From: Methylobacterium sp. E-005
GTDB taxonomy: Bacteria; Pseudomonadota; Alphaproteobacteria; Rhizobiales; Beijerinckiaceae
DNA: 64,000 bases
NCBI RefSeq assembly: GCF_022829725.1
Contig: NZ_JAKSYG010000219.1
Location: 1-64,000 of the forward strand
Direction of reading: 5' to 3'
In this document: positions 27,492-36,490 of the stretch, piece by piece
Numbering within the stretch: position 1 is the stretch's first letter
Layout of the letters: each line of letters starts with the position of its first letter
Position numbers and translations under genes: made by a program
Notes under the pieces: generated by a model
Database searches by the model: none
Seen by the model: the letters and a program-made list of their open reading frames with translations, nothing else
Told to the model about the DNA's origin: nothing

Positions 27492-28640
27492 TCAGCCCTG
27501 CCCGCGCAGCCGCGCGAGCATCCGCTCGACATGGGCGACCGGCGTCTGCGGCGTGATGCCGTGGCCGAGGTTGAAGATGTGCGGCAGGCCTGACGTCGCC
27601 GCCAGCACGGCGTCGACCGCCGCGTCAAGGGCCGGGCCGCCCTCGATCAGCGTGTCGGGATGCAGGTTGCCCTGCGTCACCATGGTGGCCGGCACCCGGC
27701 CGCGCAGGGCCTTCAGGTCCACGCCCCAATCGACCCCGACGGCGTCGGCACCGGTCTCGGGCACCACCCGGGCATGGCCGTCGAGCCCCGAGCCCCGGGC
27801 GAACACGATGATCTTCGCCCCCGGCACCCGGGCGCGGACGCCCGCGATCATCCGGGCGATGGGTTGCAGCGACCAGCGGGTAAGGGCGTCGGCGGCGGGT
27901 CCATCGGGCAGGGCGCTCTCGGCGACGTCGCCCACCGGCTCGACCACCCCGCCGGAGGCCGGCGCGGTTATAGGCATGGCCTGCGGCAGGGTGCCGGCAT
28001 GGGATTCGAAGATCTGCACCGCATCGGCACCGGCCTCGAGCTGGCGCACGAGGTAGTCGGTCTGCACCGTGACAAGCCGGTCGATCAGGGTATCGACCAG
28101 GGCCGTGTCGCCCTCGGCCAAGGCCCGTGCGGGGGCGAGATCCGGCGTGCCGCGGCCGCCGATCATGTAGCTCGCCACCGTCCAGGGGGCGCCGCAGAAG
28201 CCGAGCAGCGTGGTCTCGCCGGGTAGTTCGGAGCGCAGCCGCTTCACCGTCTCGAAGACCGGCGCGAGATGGTCCATCACCGCCGGGTCACCGGCCTCGC
28301 GCAGGCGTGAAAACGCCTCCCGCCCGTCGAGCGGGTCGAGGCGCGGCCCCTCGCCCTCCACGAAGCGCACGTCCTGGCCGAGCGCGTGGGGGATGACGAG
28401 GATGTCCGAAAACAAAATCGCCGCGTCGAAGCCGAAGCGCCGGATCGGCTGGAGCGTCACCTCGACGGCGAAATCCGGGCTGTAGCAGAGGTCGAGGAAC
28501 GAGCCGGCCTCGGCCCGGGTCGCCCGATATTCCGGCAGATAGCGGCCGGCCTGGCGCATCATCCAGGCGGGGGGCGGCCCGATGGCCTCTCCCTCGAGGA
28601 CACGCAGGACCTTGCGCTCCCCCTTCGGCGTCCCCGTCAT
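27492..28640 (-). CDS. hemE: Uroporphyrinogen decarboxylase
   Basis: HemE removes four carboxyl groups from uroporphyrinogen III to give coproporphyrinogen III. The protein is 382 residues with a Gly/Pro-rich internal stretch (TAPASGGVVEPVGD) that makes it slightly longer than usual. The signatures RQAGRYLPEYR, FSDILVIPHALGQDV, GFCGAPWTVASYMI and NLGHGI are intact. The ATG at 28640 (MTGTPKGERKVLRVL) is the conventional start. It flanks the presumed origin on its left, as in Caulobacter and Sinorhizobium. Confidence 0.97.
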   Translation of the reverse strand: MTGTPKGERKVLRVLEGEAIGPPPAWMMRQAGRYLPEYRATRAEAGSFLDLCYSPDFAVEVTLQPIRRFGFDAAILFSDILVIPHALGQDVRFVEGEGPRLDPLDGREAFSRLREAGDPAVMDHLAPVFETVKRLRSELPGETTLLGFCGAPWTVASYMIGGRGTPDLAPARALAEGDTALVDTLIDRLVTVQTDYLVRQLEAGADAVQIFESHAGTLPQAMPITAPASGGVVEPVGDVAESALPDGPAADALTRWSLQPIARMIAGVRARVPGAKIIVFARGSGLDGHARVVPETGADAVGVDWGVDLKALRGRVPATMVTQGNLHPDTLIEGGPALDAAVDAVLAATSGLPHIFNLGHGITPQTPVAHVERMLARLRGQG

Positions 28641-28828
28641 CTGCGCTCCACCCCGTTTGCCCCACCCCGCATGCCCGTCGGCGCGCCTCCTGTCGAGTCG
28701 AGGCACGCCGATCCCCACACAGGCCCCTTCGAAAAGAAAAGAGAGATTCTAGGACTCTGTTTTTTCTATTGGGGGCCTGAGATTCGGGGTCGCAAACGGG
28801 TCCACAGGCCATCCCCGCCGCCGCGCCG

Positions 28829-28843
28829 TTAACGAGGCTTTAA
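28829..28843. promoter_or_regulatory. CtrA-type binding site in the candidate origin
   Basis: TTAACGAGGCTTTAA is an exact match to TTAA-N7-TTAA. In Caulobacter, CtrA binding to such sites in the origin blocks replication in swarmer cells. Confidence 0.7.
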
Positions 28844-29033
28844 AGGATTTGCTCCAAGTTGCGAGAACCGGACGGTCCGTCAGCGGCTTGGCAACGCCGA
28901 GTTCTGTTCGCACCCCGATTGCGTCCCGGATTCTCCCACGGGCCCGGATTCCGCCTGGCCGGATCAACGGCCTGTGAACGGCGGAGTCGATAACCGAACA
29001 TCGCCTGACGCTGGACCGGCCCGACGGGGCATC

Positions 29034-29042
29034 CTATCCACA
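29034..29042 (+). promoter_or_regulatory. DnaA-like box in the candidate origin
   Basis: CTATCCACA differs from the consensus TTATCCACA at the first base only. A weaker inverse copy is at 29068-29076, overlapping the alternative GTG start of ppsR. Confidence 0.6.
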
Positions 29043-29101
29043 CTCATCGACTCCCCTGGCGGCCGGCGGTGGACAACCTGGGCCTCGCGAAAGGCGTCCG
29101 G

Positions 29102-29932
29102 ATGGGCCGCAGCTACTTCCACCTCCACCTCGTCTCCGACTCGACCGGCGAGACGCTGATCAATGTCGGCCGGGCGGCCGCCGCCCAGTACGAGGGCGTC
29201 TCGGCGATCGAGCACGTCTATCCCCTCGTGCGCTCGGCCGCGCAGCTCGACCGGGTGATCTCGGAGATCCGGGCGGCACCGGGCCTCGTGCTCTACACCC
29301 TGGTGGGCGGGGATCTCGGCGAGCGGCTGGAGGAGGTTGCCCGCGAGACCGGATCCCCCTGCCTGTCGGTGCTGCGACCGGTCCACGACCTGCTGCGCGC
29401 CTATCTCGGCGCCGAGACCACGGCCCGGCCCGGCGCCCAGCACATGCTGAACGCGGAGTACTTTAAGCGCATCGACGCCATGAACTTCACGCTGGCCCAC
29501 GACGACGGCAACCTGCCGGAGGATCTGGAGGAGGCCGACGTGATCCTGCTGGGCGTCAGCCGGACCTCGAAGACGCCGACCTCGATCTACCTTGCCAACC
29601 GCGGCCTCAAGACCACGAACCTTCCGCTGGTGCCCGGCATGCCGCTGCCACCGGCGATCGAGCGCGCCCGCAAGCCCCTGGTGGTCGGCCTGTTCGCCTC
29701 GCCGGAGCGGATCGTGCAGATCCGGCAGAACCGGCTGTCCAGCCTCAACGCCGACGAATCCTCGCTCTACGTCGACCGCTCGGCGGTCGCCGACGAGATC
29801 ACGATGTCGCGCCGGCTGTTCACCAAGAACCGCTGGCCGACGATCGACGTGACCCGCCGCTCGATCGAGGAGACCGCGGCCGCGATCGTCGACCTCTATC
29901 GCGATCACCGCCTGAAATTCATCGCGGACTGA
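29102..29932 (+). CDS. ppsR: Pyruvate, phosphate dikinase regulatory protein (kinase/pyrophosphorylase, DUF299)
   Basis: A 276-residue bifunctional regulator that phosphorylates pyruvate phosphate dikinase or PEP synthase with ADP and removes the phosphate with Pi. The nucleotide loop GVSRTSKTPTSIYLANRG lies near residue 150, and FHLHLVSDSTGET opens the protein. The ATG at 29102 gives the usual length; a GTG at 29069 would add 11 residues. In methylotrophs it would act at the PEP/pyruvate node. It is the right-hand flank of the presumed origin. Confidence 0.93.
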   Translation: MGRSYFHLHLVSDSTGETLINVGRAAAAQYEGVSAIEHVYPLVRSAAQLDRVISEIRAAPGLVLYTLVGGDLGERLEEVARETGSPCLSVLRPVHDLLRAYLGAETTARPGAQHMLNAEYFKRIDAMNFTLAHDDGNLPEDLEEADVILLGVSRTSKTPTSIYLANRGLKTTNLPLVPGMPLPPAIERARKPLVVGLFASPERIVQIRQNRLSSLNADESSLYVDRSAVADEITMSRRLFTKNRWPTIDVTRRSIEETAAAIVDLYRDHRLKFIAD

Positions 29933-29936
29933 GTCC

Positions 29937-30060
29937 GGGGTTCCCAAAGGGCTCAGCCCTTTGGCGGGGTCCAGGGGCGGCGCCCCTGAGGCACCGGGCG
30001 AAGCCCGGCAGCAGGGCTCTGCCCTGCACCCGCAAAAGATCGAAGACCTTTTGAAACCGG
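29937..30060 (+). repeat. Multi-hairpin repeat family B, copy 4
   Basis: Starts GGGGTTCCCAAAGGGC and ends GAAACCGG; contains CCAAAGGGCT/AGCCCTTTGG, CAGGGGC/GCCCCTG, CCGGGCGAAGCCCGG, CAGGGC/GCCCTG and AAAAG/CTTTT pairs. Lies between convergent ppsR and crcB. Confidence 0.9.
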
Positions 30061-30068
30061 GACTTTTT

Positions 30069-30458
30069 TCAGCTGCCGCTCAGGACCGCCCGGACCAGGG
30101 CGAGGCCCGCCAGCAGGCCCACGAGGCCGGTCGCGACCGAGGCCAGCACGTAGAGGGCGGCCATGCCGGTCTCACCGCGCTCGTACAGGCTGATCGCGTC
30201 GAGCGAGAAGGTCGAGAAGGTGGTGAAACCACCGAGCATCCCGGTGGTCAGGAACAGCCGCGCCGGATGGCCCGCCGCGCCGCGCAGCGCGAACCCCTCC
30301 GCGAGCACGCCCATCAGGAACGAGCCCAGCACGTTGATGATCAGCGTGGCCAGGGGAAAGCCGAGGCCCGGCAGGAGCCGGCTGACCGCGACGTTGATGC
30401 CGTGGCGGGCCCCGCCGCCGAGCCCGGCCCCGAGGATGACGATGAGGGTGTTGATCAT
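30069..30458 (-). CDS. crcB: Fluoride ion channel CrcB/Fluc
   Basis: A 129-residue four-helix membrane protein that exports fluoride as a dual-topology dimer. The family marks GAGLGGGARHGI, NVLGSFLMG and TTGMLGGFTTFSTFS are present. The Asn in helix 2 and the Phe pair in FTTFSTF belong to the fluoride pathway. The upstream fluoride riboswitch independently confirms the function. Confidence 0.97.
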   Translation of the reverse strand: MINTLIVILGAGLGGGARHGINVAVSRLLPGLGFPLATLIINVLGSFLMGVLAEGFALRGAAGHPARLFLTTGMLGGFTTFSTFSLDAISLYERGETGMAALYVLASVATGLVGLLAGLALVRAVLSGS

Positions 30459-30546
30459 GCCTGCCCTTCCTGTTCGGTCGGGCGGCGTCGCGCGTCGCGG
30501 CTTCGGCGCACGGCCCCACCGCGGACGGCGGAACGCGCGCCCGTGC

Positions 30547-30605
30547 GGTAGGAGCCATCAGCCCGGCTTGATGAGGCCGGGCGGTTGTCGGGGAGCTCCA
30601 TCCCC
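30547..30605 (-). promoter_or_regulatory. Fluoride riboswitch (crcB motif) upstream of crcB
   Basis: On the minus strand the RNA reads GGGGAUGGAGCUCCCC, then ACAACCGCCCGG, a short loop and CCGGGCUGAUGGCUCCUACC. This is the crcB motif: the P1 stem GGGG/CCCC, the P3 stem CCGCCCGG/CCGGGC, the conserved CUGAUGGCUCCUAC, and a GGAGC/GCUCC pseudoknot. It ends 88 bases before the crcB start. GC-rich sequence between (30470-30540) could form the expression platform. Confidence 0.95.
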
Positions 30606-30662
30606 ATCGGCGACAGGCTTAGCGCAGGATCGCCGACAGGGGAATCCGGTTTTCCGGTCTCG

Positions 30663-31172
30663 TCAGCGGGCGAAGGCGAAGTGGCTGCGCTGCGCGATCT
30701 GGGCGGCGTAGAAATCCTCCACCACTTCGCGGACCACCTCGGCCAGCTCGTCGCCCCGGTGCTCGTCGAGCTGGATGTCGCTGCCGACCGTCCGGCCGCT
30801 GGCGCAGCGCCCCGCGCCCGGCATGAGGCGCTCGTTGTAGCGCTGGTTCAGGCCCGAGACCGAGATGAAGTTGCTGCCGCCGAGTTCCGGCCCGTACGTG
30901 ATCTTGATCTTCTGCTCGGCTTCGGTCCCGCGCAGCTGCGCGCACAGGCTGATGAAGTTGTCCTGATCGATCCTGGCTTCCAGGCCCGTGATGCTGCCGT
31001 GGACGTTGTCCTCCTCGTTGAGCACCTCGGCCATCAGGTTGAGGACGCCCACCACCGGCTGCAGTGCCCGCGTGCCCTCTTCCAGAAGCTTCTGGCGGAA
31101 CTCGTTGCTCCTGGCATCGGCTTCCTGCAGCCGCGCGCGGAACCTGTCTTTGACGTCGATCGCGCGTGGCAT
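30663..31172 (-). CDS. Conserved-looking protein of unknown function
   Basis: A 169-residue soluble protein starting MPRAIDVKDRFRARLQEADA. The N-terminal 50 residues are charged and helical; the rest is mixed with three cysteine-free strands and ends SHFAFAR. No signal peptide and no known motif were recognised. A stretch of AT-rich DNA upstream (31200-31280) may hold its promoter. It stands between the fluoride riboswitch and the lanmodulin gene on the same strand. Confidence 0.6.
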   Translation of the reverse strand: MPRAIDVKDRFRARLQEADARSNEFRQKLLEEGTRALQPVVGVLNLMAEVLNEEDNVHGSITGLEARIDQDNFISLCAQLRGTEAEQKIKITYGPELGGSNFISVSGLNQRYNERLMPGAGRCASGRTVGSDIQLDEHRGDELAEVVREVVEDFYAAQIAQRSHFAFAR

Positions 31173-31288
31173 CGCGCTCCTCCCTGTTGGTTCATCCGGT
31201 TCTTGTTCGACCGGATACTGCAAACCTATGGAGCTCGCTCAGATGACGCAAGATCGTGCAAAATATTGATGCCTGCTCAGATCTTGAG

Positions 31289-31330
31289 CCATTGCACAGA
31301 AATAGTCCTTGCCCAGGAACTGTGCAATGG
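31289..31330. terminator. Perfect 11-bp inverted repeat after the lanmodulin gene
   Basis: CCATTGCACAG and CTGTGCAATGG enclose a 20-base loop. The hairpin begins 19 bases after the lanmodulin stop. It lacks a T-run, so it may end the transcript with help, protect the 3' end, or be an operator for the downstream gene. Confidence 0.5.
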
Positions 31331-31348
31331 CCGTCGATCAGGCCGGTC

Positions 31349-31774
31349 TCACTTGAGGAGCTGCAGCAGGCTCCGGCCGGCGGGGGTCTTGAGTTCCTTG
31401 GCGTCGAGCTTGCCGTCGCCATCCGGATCGGCCGCCTTGAAGCGCTGCTCGACCAAAGCGAGGTATTCCTTGCGGTCGAGGGTACCGTCGGAATCGGGAT
31501 CGGCGGTCTTGAGGTCCTTCTTGCTGAGCCGGCCCTTCAGCTCCTTGGCGTCGACGGTGCCGTCTTTGTCCTTCTCGGCGCCGTCGAAGACCTTGCCGGC
31601 GGCGGCCTGCGCCTCGGCGAGGTCGATGGTGCCGTCCTTGTCGGTGTCGACCATCTTCAGCGTGCGCTCGGTGCCAGCAGACCGGGCGGAGGCTGCGGTC
31701 GGAAGCGCGGCTGGCAGGACCAGGGCGGCGCTGAGCGCCGCGGCGAGAACGGGTCGGGTCAGGATCGTGGGCAT
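31349..31774 (-). CDS. Lanmodulin-like periplasmic EF-hand protein
   Basis: A 141-residue exported protein (signal to about ASA, residue 30) with four EF-hand loops: 43-54 (DTDKDGTIDLAE), 67-78 (EKDKDGTVDAKE), 92-103 (DPDSDGTLDRKE) and 116-127 (DPDGDGKLDAKE). Loops are separated by only 12 or 13 residues, the lanmodulin hallmark. AKELKGRLSKKDLK and RKEYLALVEQRFKAA also resemble lanmodulin of Methylobacterium extorquens. The position-2 proline typical of lanmodulin is present only in loops 3 and 4; loop 2 starts with Glu. It probably binds lanthanides in the periplasm, perhaps with altered affinity. It lies 113 bases after the BatD-like gene on the same strand. Confidence 0.88.
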   Translation of the reverse strand: MPTILTRPVLAAALSAALVLPAALPTAASARSAGTERTLKMVDTDKDGTIDLAEAQAAAGKVFDGAEKDKDGTVDAKELKGRLSKKDLKTADPDSDGTLDRKEYLALVEQRFKAADPDGDGKLDAKELKTPAGRSLLQLLK

Positions 31775-31887
31775 GTCGGGAAAGTCTCCGGTGGCGATCG
31801 GCGCCGGCGACCCAAATCATAGCCGCGCGGGCTGTTCCCGGGCCACCCTTCACAAGGCGAGGATCGGAGTTCCCCCTGCAGCCGCGC

Positions 31888-33130
<1,243 letters not shown>

Positions 33131-33182
33131 GCGCGCGTCTCCCTCCAATGCGCAGGGGCTCCGATGCTCGCAGGTCGTTGGC

Positions 33183-33300
33183 CATAGGGCTCTCTCCTCC
33201 CCCTTGCGGGGAGGAGTTGGAGGTGGGGGTGGTGCAGGATCGCGCGCAGCGGTGCCTCGTGCACCACCCCTGACCCCTCCCAAGGGGGAGGGGATTGGCG
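33183..33300. repeat. Degenerate family C-type palindrome
   Basis: CTCCTCCCCCTTGCGGGGAGGAG, a GGTGGTGCAGG/GCACCACC pair and CCCCTCCCAAGGGGGAGGGG occur in a row. It resembles the C elements in composition and position but differs in its inner part. It separates the TPR gene from the BatD-like gene. Confidence 0.6.
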
Positions 33301-33341
33301 CATCCCGGCAAGGGTACGCCGACCCAAAACCCCAAAAAAAC

Positions 33342-34262
33342 TCACCACGGGTTGCTCCCGGCGGGAATCGCGGTGCCGGCCTCGACCCGGCGGGTCTGCT
33401 CGGCGCGCAGGCGCAGCTTGAGATAGCGGCCCGGATCGTCCGGCAGGGTCTGGAGCCAGAGCCGGTCCGGGCGGATCTCGTGGGCCTCGAAACTCTTGGT
33501 CACCCGGCGGACCTCGCGCTCGGGGGCCTCGGCCACCATGGCGGAGCCGCCCCCGGTCCGGCCACGGCCGGCCGCGTCGCCGGCCGAGCCCCGGGCCTGG
33601 CCCTTGCCGGTGTCGATCGATTGCTGCTCGGCCTTGCCGCGGCGGGCGACCTTGCTGTTGCCGGGCAGCGACGCGCTGGCGTTCGACTCCTTGTTGCCGG
33701 CCAGACCCTCGCCGCTGGAGGCGGCGTTGATATCGTTGTTCTGGTCCTGGTTGCCGGTGTTGTTGTAGCGGGCGCCGTACTGGGCGGTGCCGTTGGCGAT
33801 GCCGCCGCCGGGGCCGCGGTCGATCACCTCGGCCTGCATCCGGGCGATGAGCGAGCGGTTGGCCTGGGCGTCGGCGTCCCGGGGGTTGAAGCGCAGCGCC
33901 TCGTCGTAGGCCGCGAGCGCGCCGGTGAGGTCGCCGGCCTTCGCGAGCGCATTGCCGAGATTGTAGCTCGCCCGCCGCCCCCCGGTGCGGAACAGCGCGA
34001 CCGCGTCCGCGTAGCGGCCGGCCTCGTAGAGGGCGGCGGCGCGCCAGGCCGGGTCGGCGAAGACGTCGGCGGCGAGCCCCGGCAGGCCGATCCCCATCAG
34101 CAGGCGCCCGAACCCGGTGCGGGGCTGCGAGACGGCGAGCAGCGCCAGGAGGCCGAGGCCGGCGAGCCCCAGGCCGGCGATCCGGGCGAGCCGCCGCCAG
34201 CGCGGCGGCAGGCCGGCCCGGAGCGGGGCGGCGAAGCCCGAGTCGGGAAGGGTGAGCCGCAT
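33342..34262 (-). CDS. TPR-containing membrane protein (BatC/BatE-like)
   Basis: A 306-residue protein with an N-terminal membrane segment (IAGLGLAGLGLLALLAV, about 28-46), two tetratricopeptide-like repeats (AWRAAALYEAGRYADAVALF, ASYNLGNALAKAGDLTGALA) and a low-complexity Asn/Gly/Ser-rich stretch (about 165-220). In Bat operons such proteins act as scaffolds for the vWA proteins. It starts 13 bases after the stop of the second vWA gene. Its exact orthology to BatC, BatE or MxaK is not decided. Confidence 0.8.
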   Translation of the reverse strand: MRLTLPDSGFAAPLRAGLPPRWRRLARIAGLGLAGLGLLALLAVSQPRTGFGRLLMGIGLPGLAADVFADPAWRAAALYEAGRYADAVALFRTGGRRASYNLGNALAKAGDLTGALAAYDEALRFNPRDADAQANRSLIARMQAEVIDRGPGGGIANGTAQYGARYNNTGNQDQNNDINAASSGEGLAGNKESNASASLPGNSKVARRGKAEQQSIDTGKGQARGSAGDAAGRGRTGGGSAMVAEAPEREVRRVTKSFEAHEIRPDRLWLQTLPDDPGRYLKLRLRAEQTRRVEAGTAIPAGSNPW

Positions 34263-34275
34263 CACGCGCTCCTCA

Positions 34276-35205
34276 TCATGCGCTTCTGCGGAACAGGACC
34301 AGGGCCGGCACGGCCGCGAGCAGCAGCAGCCAGCGCCCGAGATCCGCGTAGGCCAGCACGCCGTAGCCGCCGGCCGCGAGGTGCTGGGCCAAGCCGGCGC
34401 CGACCGCGTCGAGCACCGGGCCGGGGGTGGCGATATCGGCGACCGTGCCGCCGCCGGCCCGCACCAGGGCGTCGAGGGCGGCCCGGTCGGGCTTCGGGGC
34501 GTTCGCCGGCAGCGGCTTGTCGGCGGGGACGAACAGGGCCTGGAGCCGCCAGCCCTGCGCCGCGATGGCGCGCGCCTCGCGGGTGGCGGCTTCGCCGATG
34601 CCATCGCCGTCGCTGATCAGCACCACGTCGGCCGACACCACGTTGGCCTCCGCGAGGGTGCGGCGGGCGAGCGCCAGCCCGCGCTCGGGATGGGAGCCGC
34701 GGTCCGGCACGGTGTCGGCGTCCAGCGCGAACAGGGTGGTGCCGAGGCTGTCGCGGTCGGTGGTGGGCGAGGCGGCCAGATAGGCGTCGCCCGCGTAGAC
34801 CACGAGGGCGACCGCCCGGGTTCCGGCGGCCTCGGCGACCGCGGCGGCGGCCTGCCGGACGCCCTGGAGGTTGCCGCCCTCCGCCACCGAGCGCGAGAGG
34901 TCGACGACGATCACGGTCTCGTCGAGATTGCGGAAGGTGCGCCCGTCCGCCCGCTCCACGGCGGGGCCGGTCAGCGCCAGGGCGATCAGTCCGGCCGCCA
35001 GCGCGGCGGCGAGGTTCGCCTGCCGGCGTCCGCCGAGCACCGCGCCGGTGCGGGCGAGGTGGGCCATCAGCGCCGGATCGACCGCCCGGACCCAGTCGCC
35101 GAGGGGCGCCGAGCGCGAGGCGGCGCGCAGCGCCAGCAGGACGACGACCGGGATCGCCAGGAACCACCAGGGGCGCAGGAGGGCGAATGCGTCGAGGGGG
35201 CTCAT
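34276..35205 (-). CDS. von Willebrand factor A membrane protein (BatB/MxaL-like)
   Basis: A 309-residue protein with two N-terminal hydrophobic segments, a vWA domain and a C-terminal helix (LGRWLLLLAAVPALVLF). The MIDAS metal site is VVDLSRSVAEG (DxSxS) near residue 98; the later SDGDG is also present. Such proteins sit in the cytoplasmic membrane with the vWA domain facing MoxR partners. It is separated from the first vWA gene by a 262-base gap filled by a family C palindrome. Confidence 0.88.
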   Translation of the reverse strand: MSPLDAFALLRPWWFLAIPVVVLLALRAASRSAPLGDWVRAVDPALMAHLARTGAVLGGRRQANLAAALAAGLIALALTGPAVERADGRTFRNLDETVIVVDLSRSVAEGGNLQGVRQAAAAVAEAAGTRAVALVVYAGDAYLAASPTTDRDSLGTTLFALDADTVPDRGSHPERGLALARRTLAEANVVSADVVLISDGDGIGEAATREARAIAAQGWRLQALFVPADKPLPANAPKPDRAALDALVRAGGGTVADIATPGPVLDAVGAGLAQHLAAGGYGVLAYADLGRWLLLLAAVPALVLFRRSA

Positions 35206-35228
35206 GGGGCTGAACCGGAGATGGCAGG

Positions 35229-35413
35229 CGCCCTCCCTCCCCCTTCTGCGGGGGAGGGTACCCTGCGAAGCAGGGGGGGAGAGGGGAGCGCCGCTTCCAA
35301 AAGGGGCGCAGCCTTCATGAAGGCCGGCGCCCTCGCCTGCACCGTTGCTCCCCTCTCCCAACCCCTGCTGACGCAGGGGCCACCCTCCCCCGCAGAGGGG
35401 GGAGGGGGAGGCG
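35229..35413. repeat. Palindromic repeat family C, copy 1
   Basis: Outer arms are CCCTCCCTCCCCCTTCTGC on the left and GCAGAGGGGGGAGGGGG on the right. Inner pairs include CCCTGCGAAGCAGGGG, GAGAGGGGAGC/GCTCCCCTCTC and CCTTCATGAAGG. Other copies are at 56275-56451 and 56862-57040. It interrupts the vWA gene pair. Confidence 0.9.
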
Positions 35414-35467
35414 TACTGGGCCTGCGGCAGGTCACGACCCACTTGGTCGGCCAAAAAACGTCCCGCA

Positions 35468-36490
35468 TCACGCCCCCCTCCGGCTGGCCAGCAATGCGGC
35501 GGCGCCAAGCAGGGCCAGGGCGGCCGGCCAGGGCCAGAGGTCCCGGCGCAGCGGCAGGGGCGGCGCCAGGGCGCGGCCCCCCTCCAGCCGGTCGATGGCG
35601 TCGGCGACCTTGACGAGATCGTCGGTGGTGCGCACCCGGAACGCCTCGCCGCCGCTGGCCTGCGCCATGTCGCGCAGGGTCTCGGTGTCGACCACGTCCT
35701 GCTCGCCGTCGGCGTCCGCCATGTCGCGGGGGCCGAGCGCGATCGTGTAGACCTTGATGCCCAGTTCCTTGGCGAGGTCGGCGACATCCTTGGGGGCGGT
35801 CTGGCCGGCATTGTTGGCGCCGTCCGAGAGGAGGATGACGGCCTTCGCGGCCTTCCGAGGCTCGGCCTCGCCCCCGGTATCCCGCGGGTCCAGCCGGCGC
35901 AGGGCGAGCCCGAGCCCGTCGCCGATGCCGGTGGAGCGGCCGCTGATGCCGATCGTCGCCTCGTCGAGCGCCCGGGCGACCGCCGCGGTGTCGAAGCTCG
36001 GCGCCGCCGCCACATAGGCTTGGTCGGCGAAGATCACGAGGCCGATCCGGTCCCCGGCCCGGCGCCGGATGAAATCGGTGCCGACGCGCTTGACCGCGGT
36101 GAGCCGGGTCACGGTCTCGCCGTCGAGGGCGAAGTCGCGCCGCTCCATGGAGCCCGAGAGATCCATGGCGATCATGATCTCGCGGCCGGAGGCCGGCAGC
36201 GCCGTCGCTGGCATGACGAGGCGCGGACCCGAGAGCGCCACCACCAGGGCAATCCAGAGCGTCCAGGTCAGGGCGGCCCGGCGCCGGCCGCGGGCGGCGA
36301 GGTCGGCGCCGGAGCGTCCCGCGCCCACCAGCGTGCCGGGCACGCGCAGCGCCCCGCTGCCGCCCTCGGGTTCGGCCGGGATCAGGCGGGCGGCCAGCAG
36401 CGGCAGCGGCAGGGCCAGCAGCGCCCAGGGCGCGGCGAGGTCGAAGGCCGACAGGAGGGCGCTGAGCCAGGCGGGCAGGAAGGTACTCAT
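35468..36490 (-). CDS. von Willebrand factor A membrane protein (BatA/MxaC-like)
   Basis: A 340-residue protein with N-terminal membrane segments (DLAAPWALLALPLPLLAA and a second near residue 75), a vWA domain and a C-terminal helix (PWPAALALLGAAALLAS). The metal site is IAMDLSGSMERRDF (DxSxS) near residue 110 and VILLSDGANNAG follows. The vWA domain is canonical, so metal binding is expected. It overlaps the DUF4381 gene by four bases (ATGA). Confidence 0.92.
   Translation of the reverse strand: MSTFLPAWLSALLSAFDLAAPWALLALPLPLLAARLIPAEPEGGSGALRVPGTLVGAGRSGADLAARGRRRAALTWTLWIALVVALSGPRLVMPATALPASGREIMIAMDLSGSMERRDFALDGETVTRLTAVKRVGTDFIRRRAGDRIGLVIFADQAYVAAAPSFDTAAVARALDEATIGISGRSTGIGDGLGLALRRLDPRDTGGEAEPRKAAKAVILLSDGANNAGQTAPKDVADLAKELGIKVYTIALGPRDMADADGEQDVVDTETLRDMAQASGGEAFRVRTTDDLVKVADAIDRLEGGRALAPPLPLRRDLWPWPAALALLGAAALLASRRGA

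Larger units (their letters stand above)
28641..29101. other. Candidate chromosomal replication origin (oriC) between hemE and ppsR
   Basis: No gene is present. The gap lies between divergent hemE and the DUF299/ppsR gene, the same pair that flanks the Caulobacter origin (there called hemE and RP001). It holds a perfect CtrA-type site (28829-28843), a DnaA-like box with one mismatch (CTATCCACA, 29034-29042), a weaker inverse box (29068-29076, TTGTCCACC), and an AT-rich stretch (28730-28770) suited to unwinding. It also holds eight GANTC sites between 28695 and 29053 (28695, 28745, 28753, 28781, 28929, 28947, 28984, 29049). A GANTC site is expected about once per 256 bases in balanced DNA. Function is inferred, not shown. 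Confidence 0.72.

Noticed and set aside
28798..28806. Additional DnaA box GGGTCCACA in the candidate origin
   Set aside because: Three mismatches to consensus; too weak to count.
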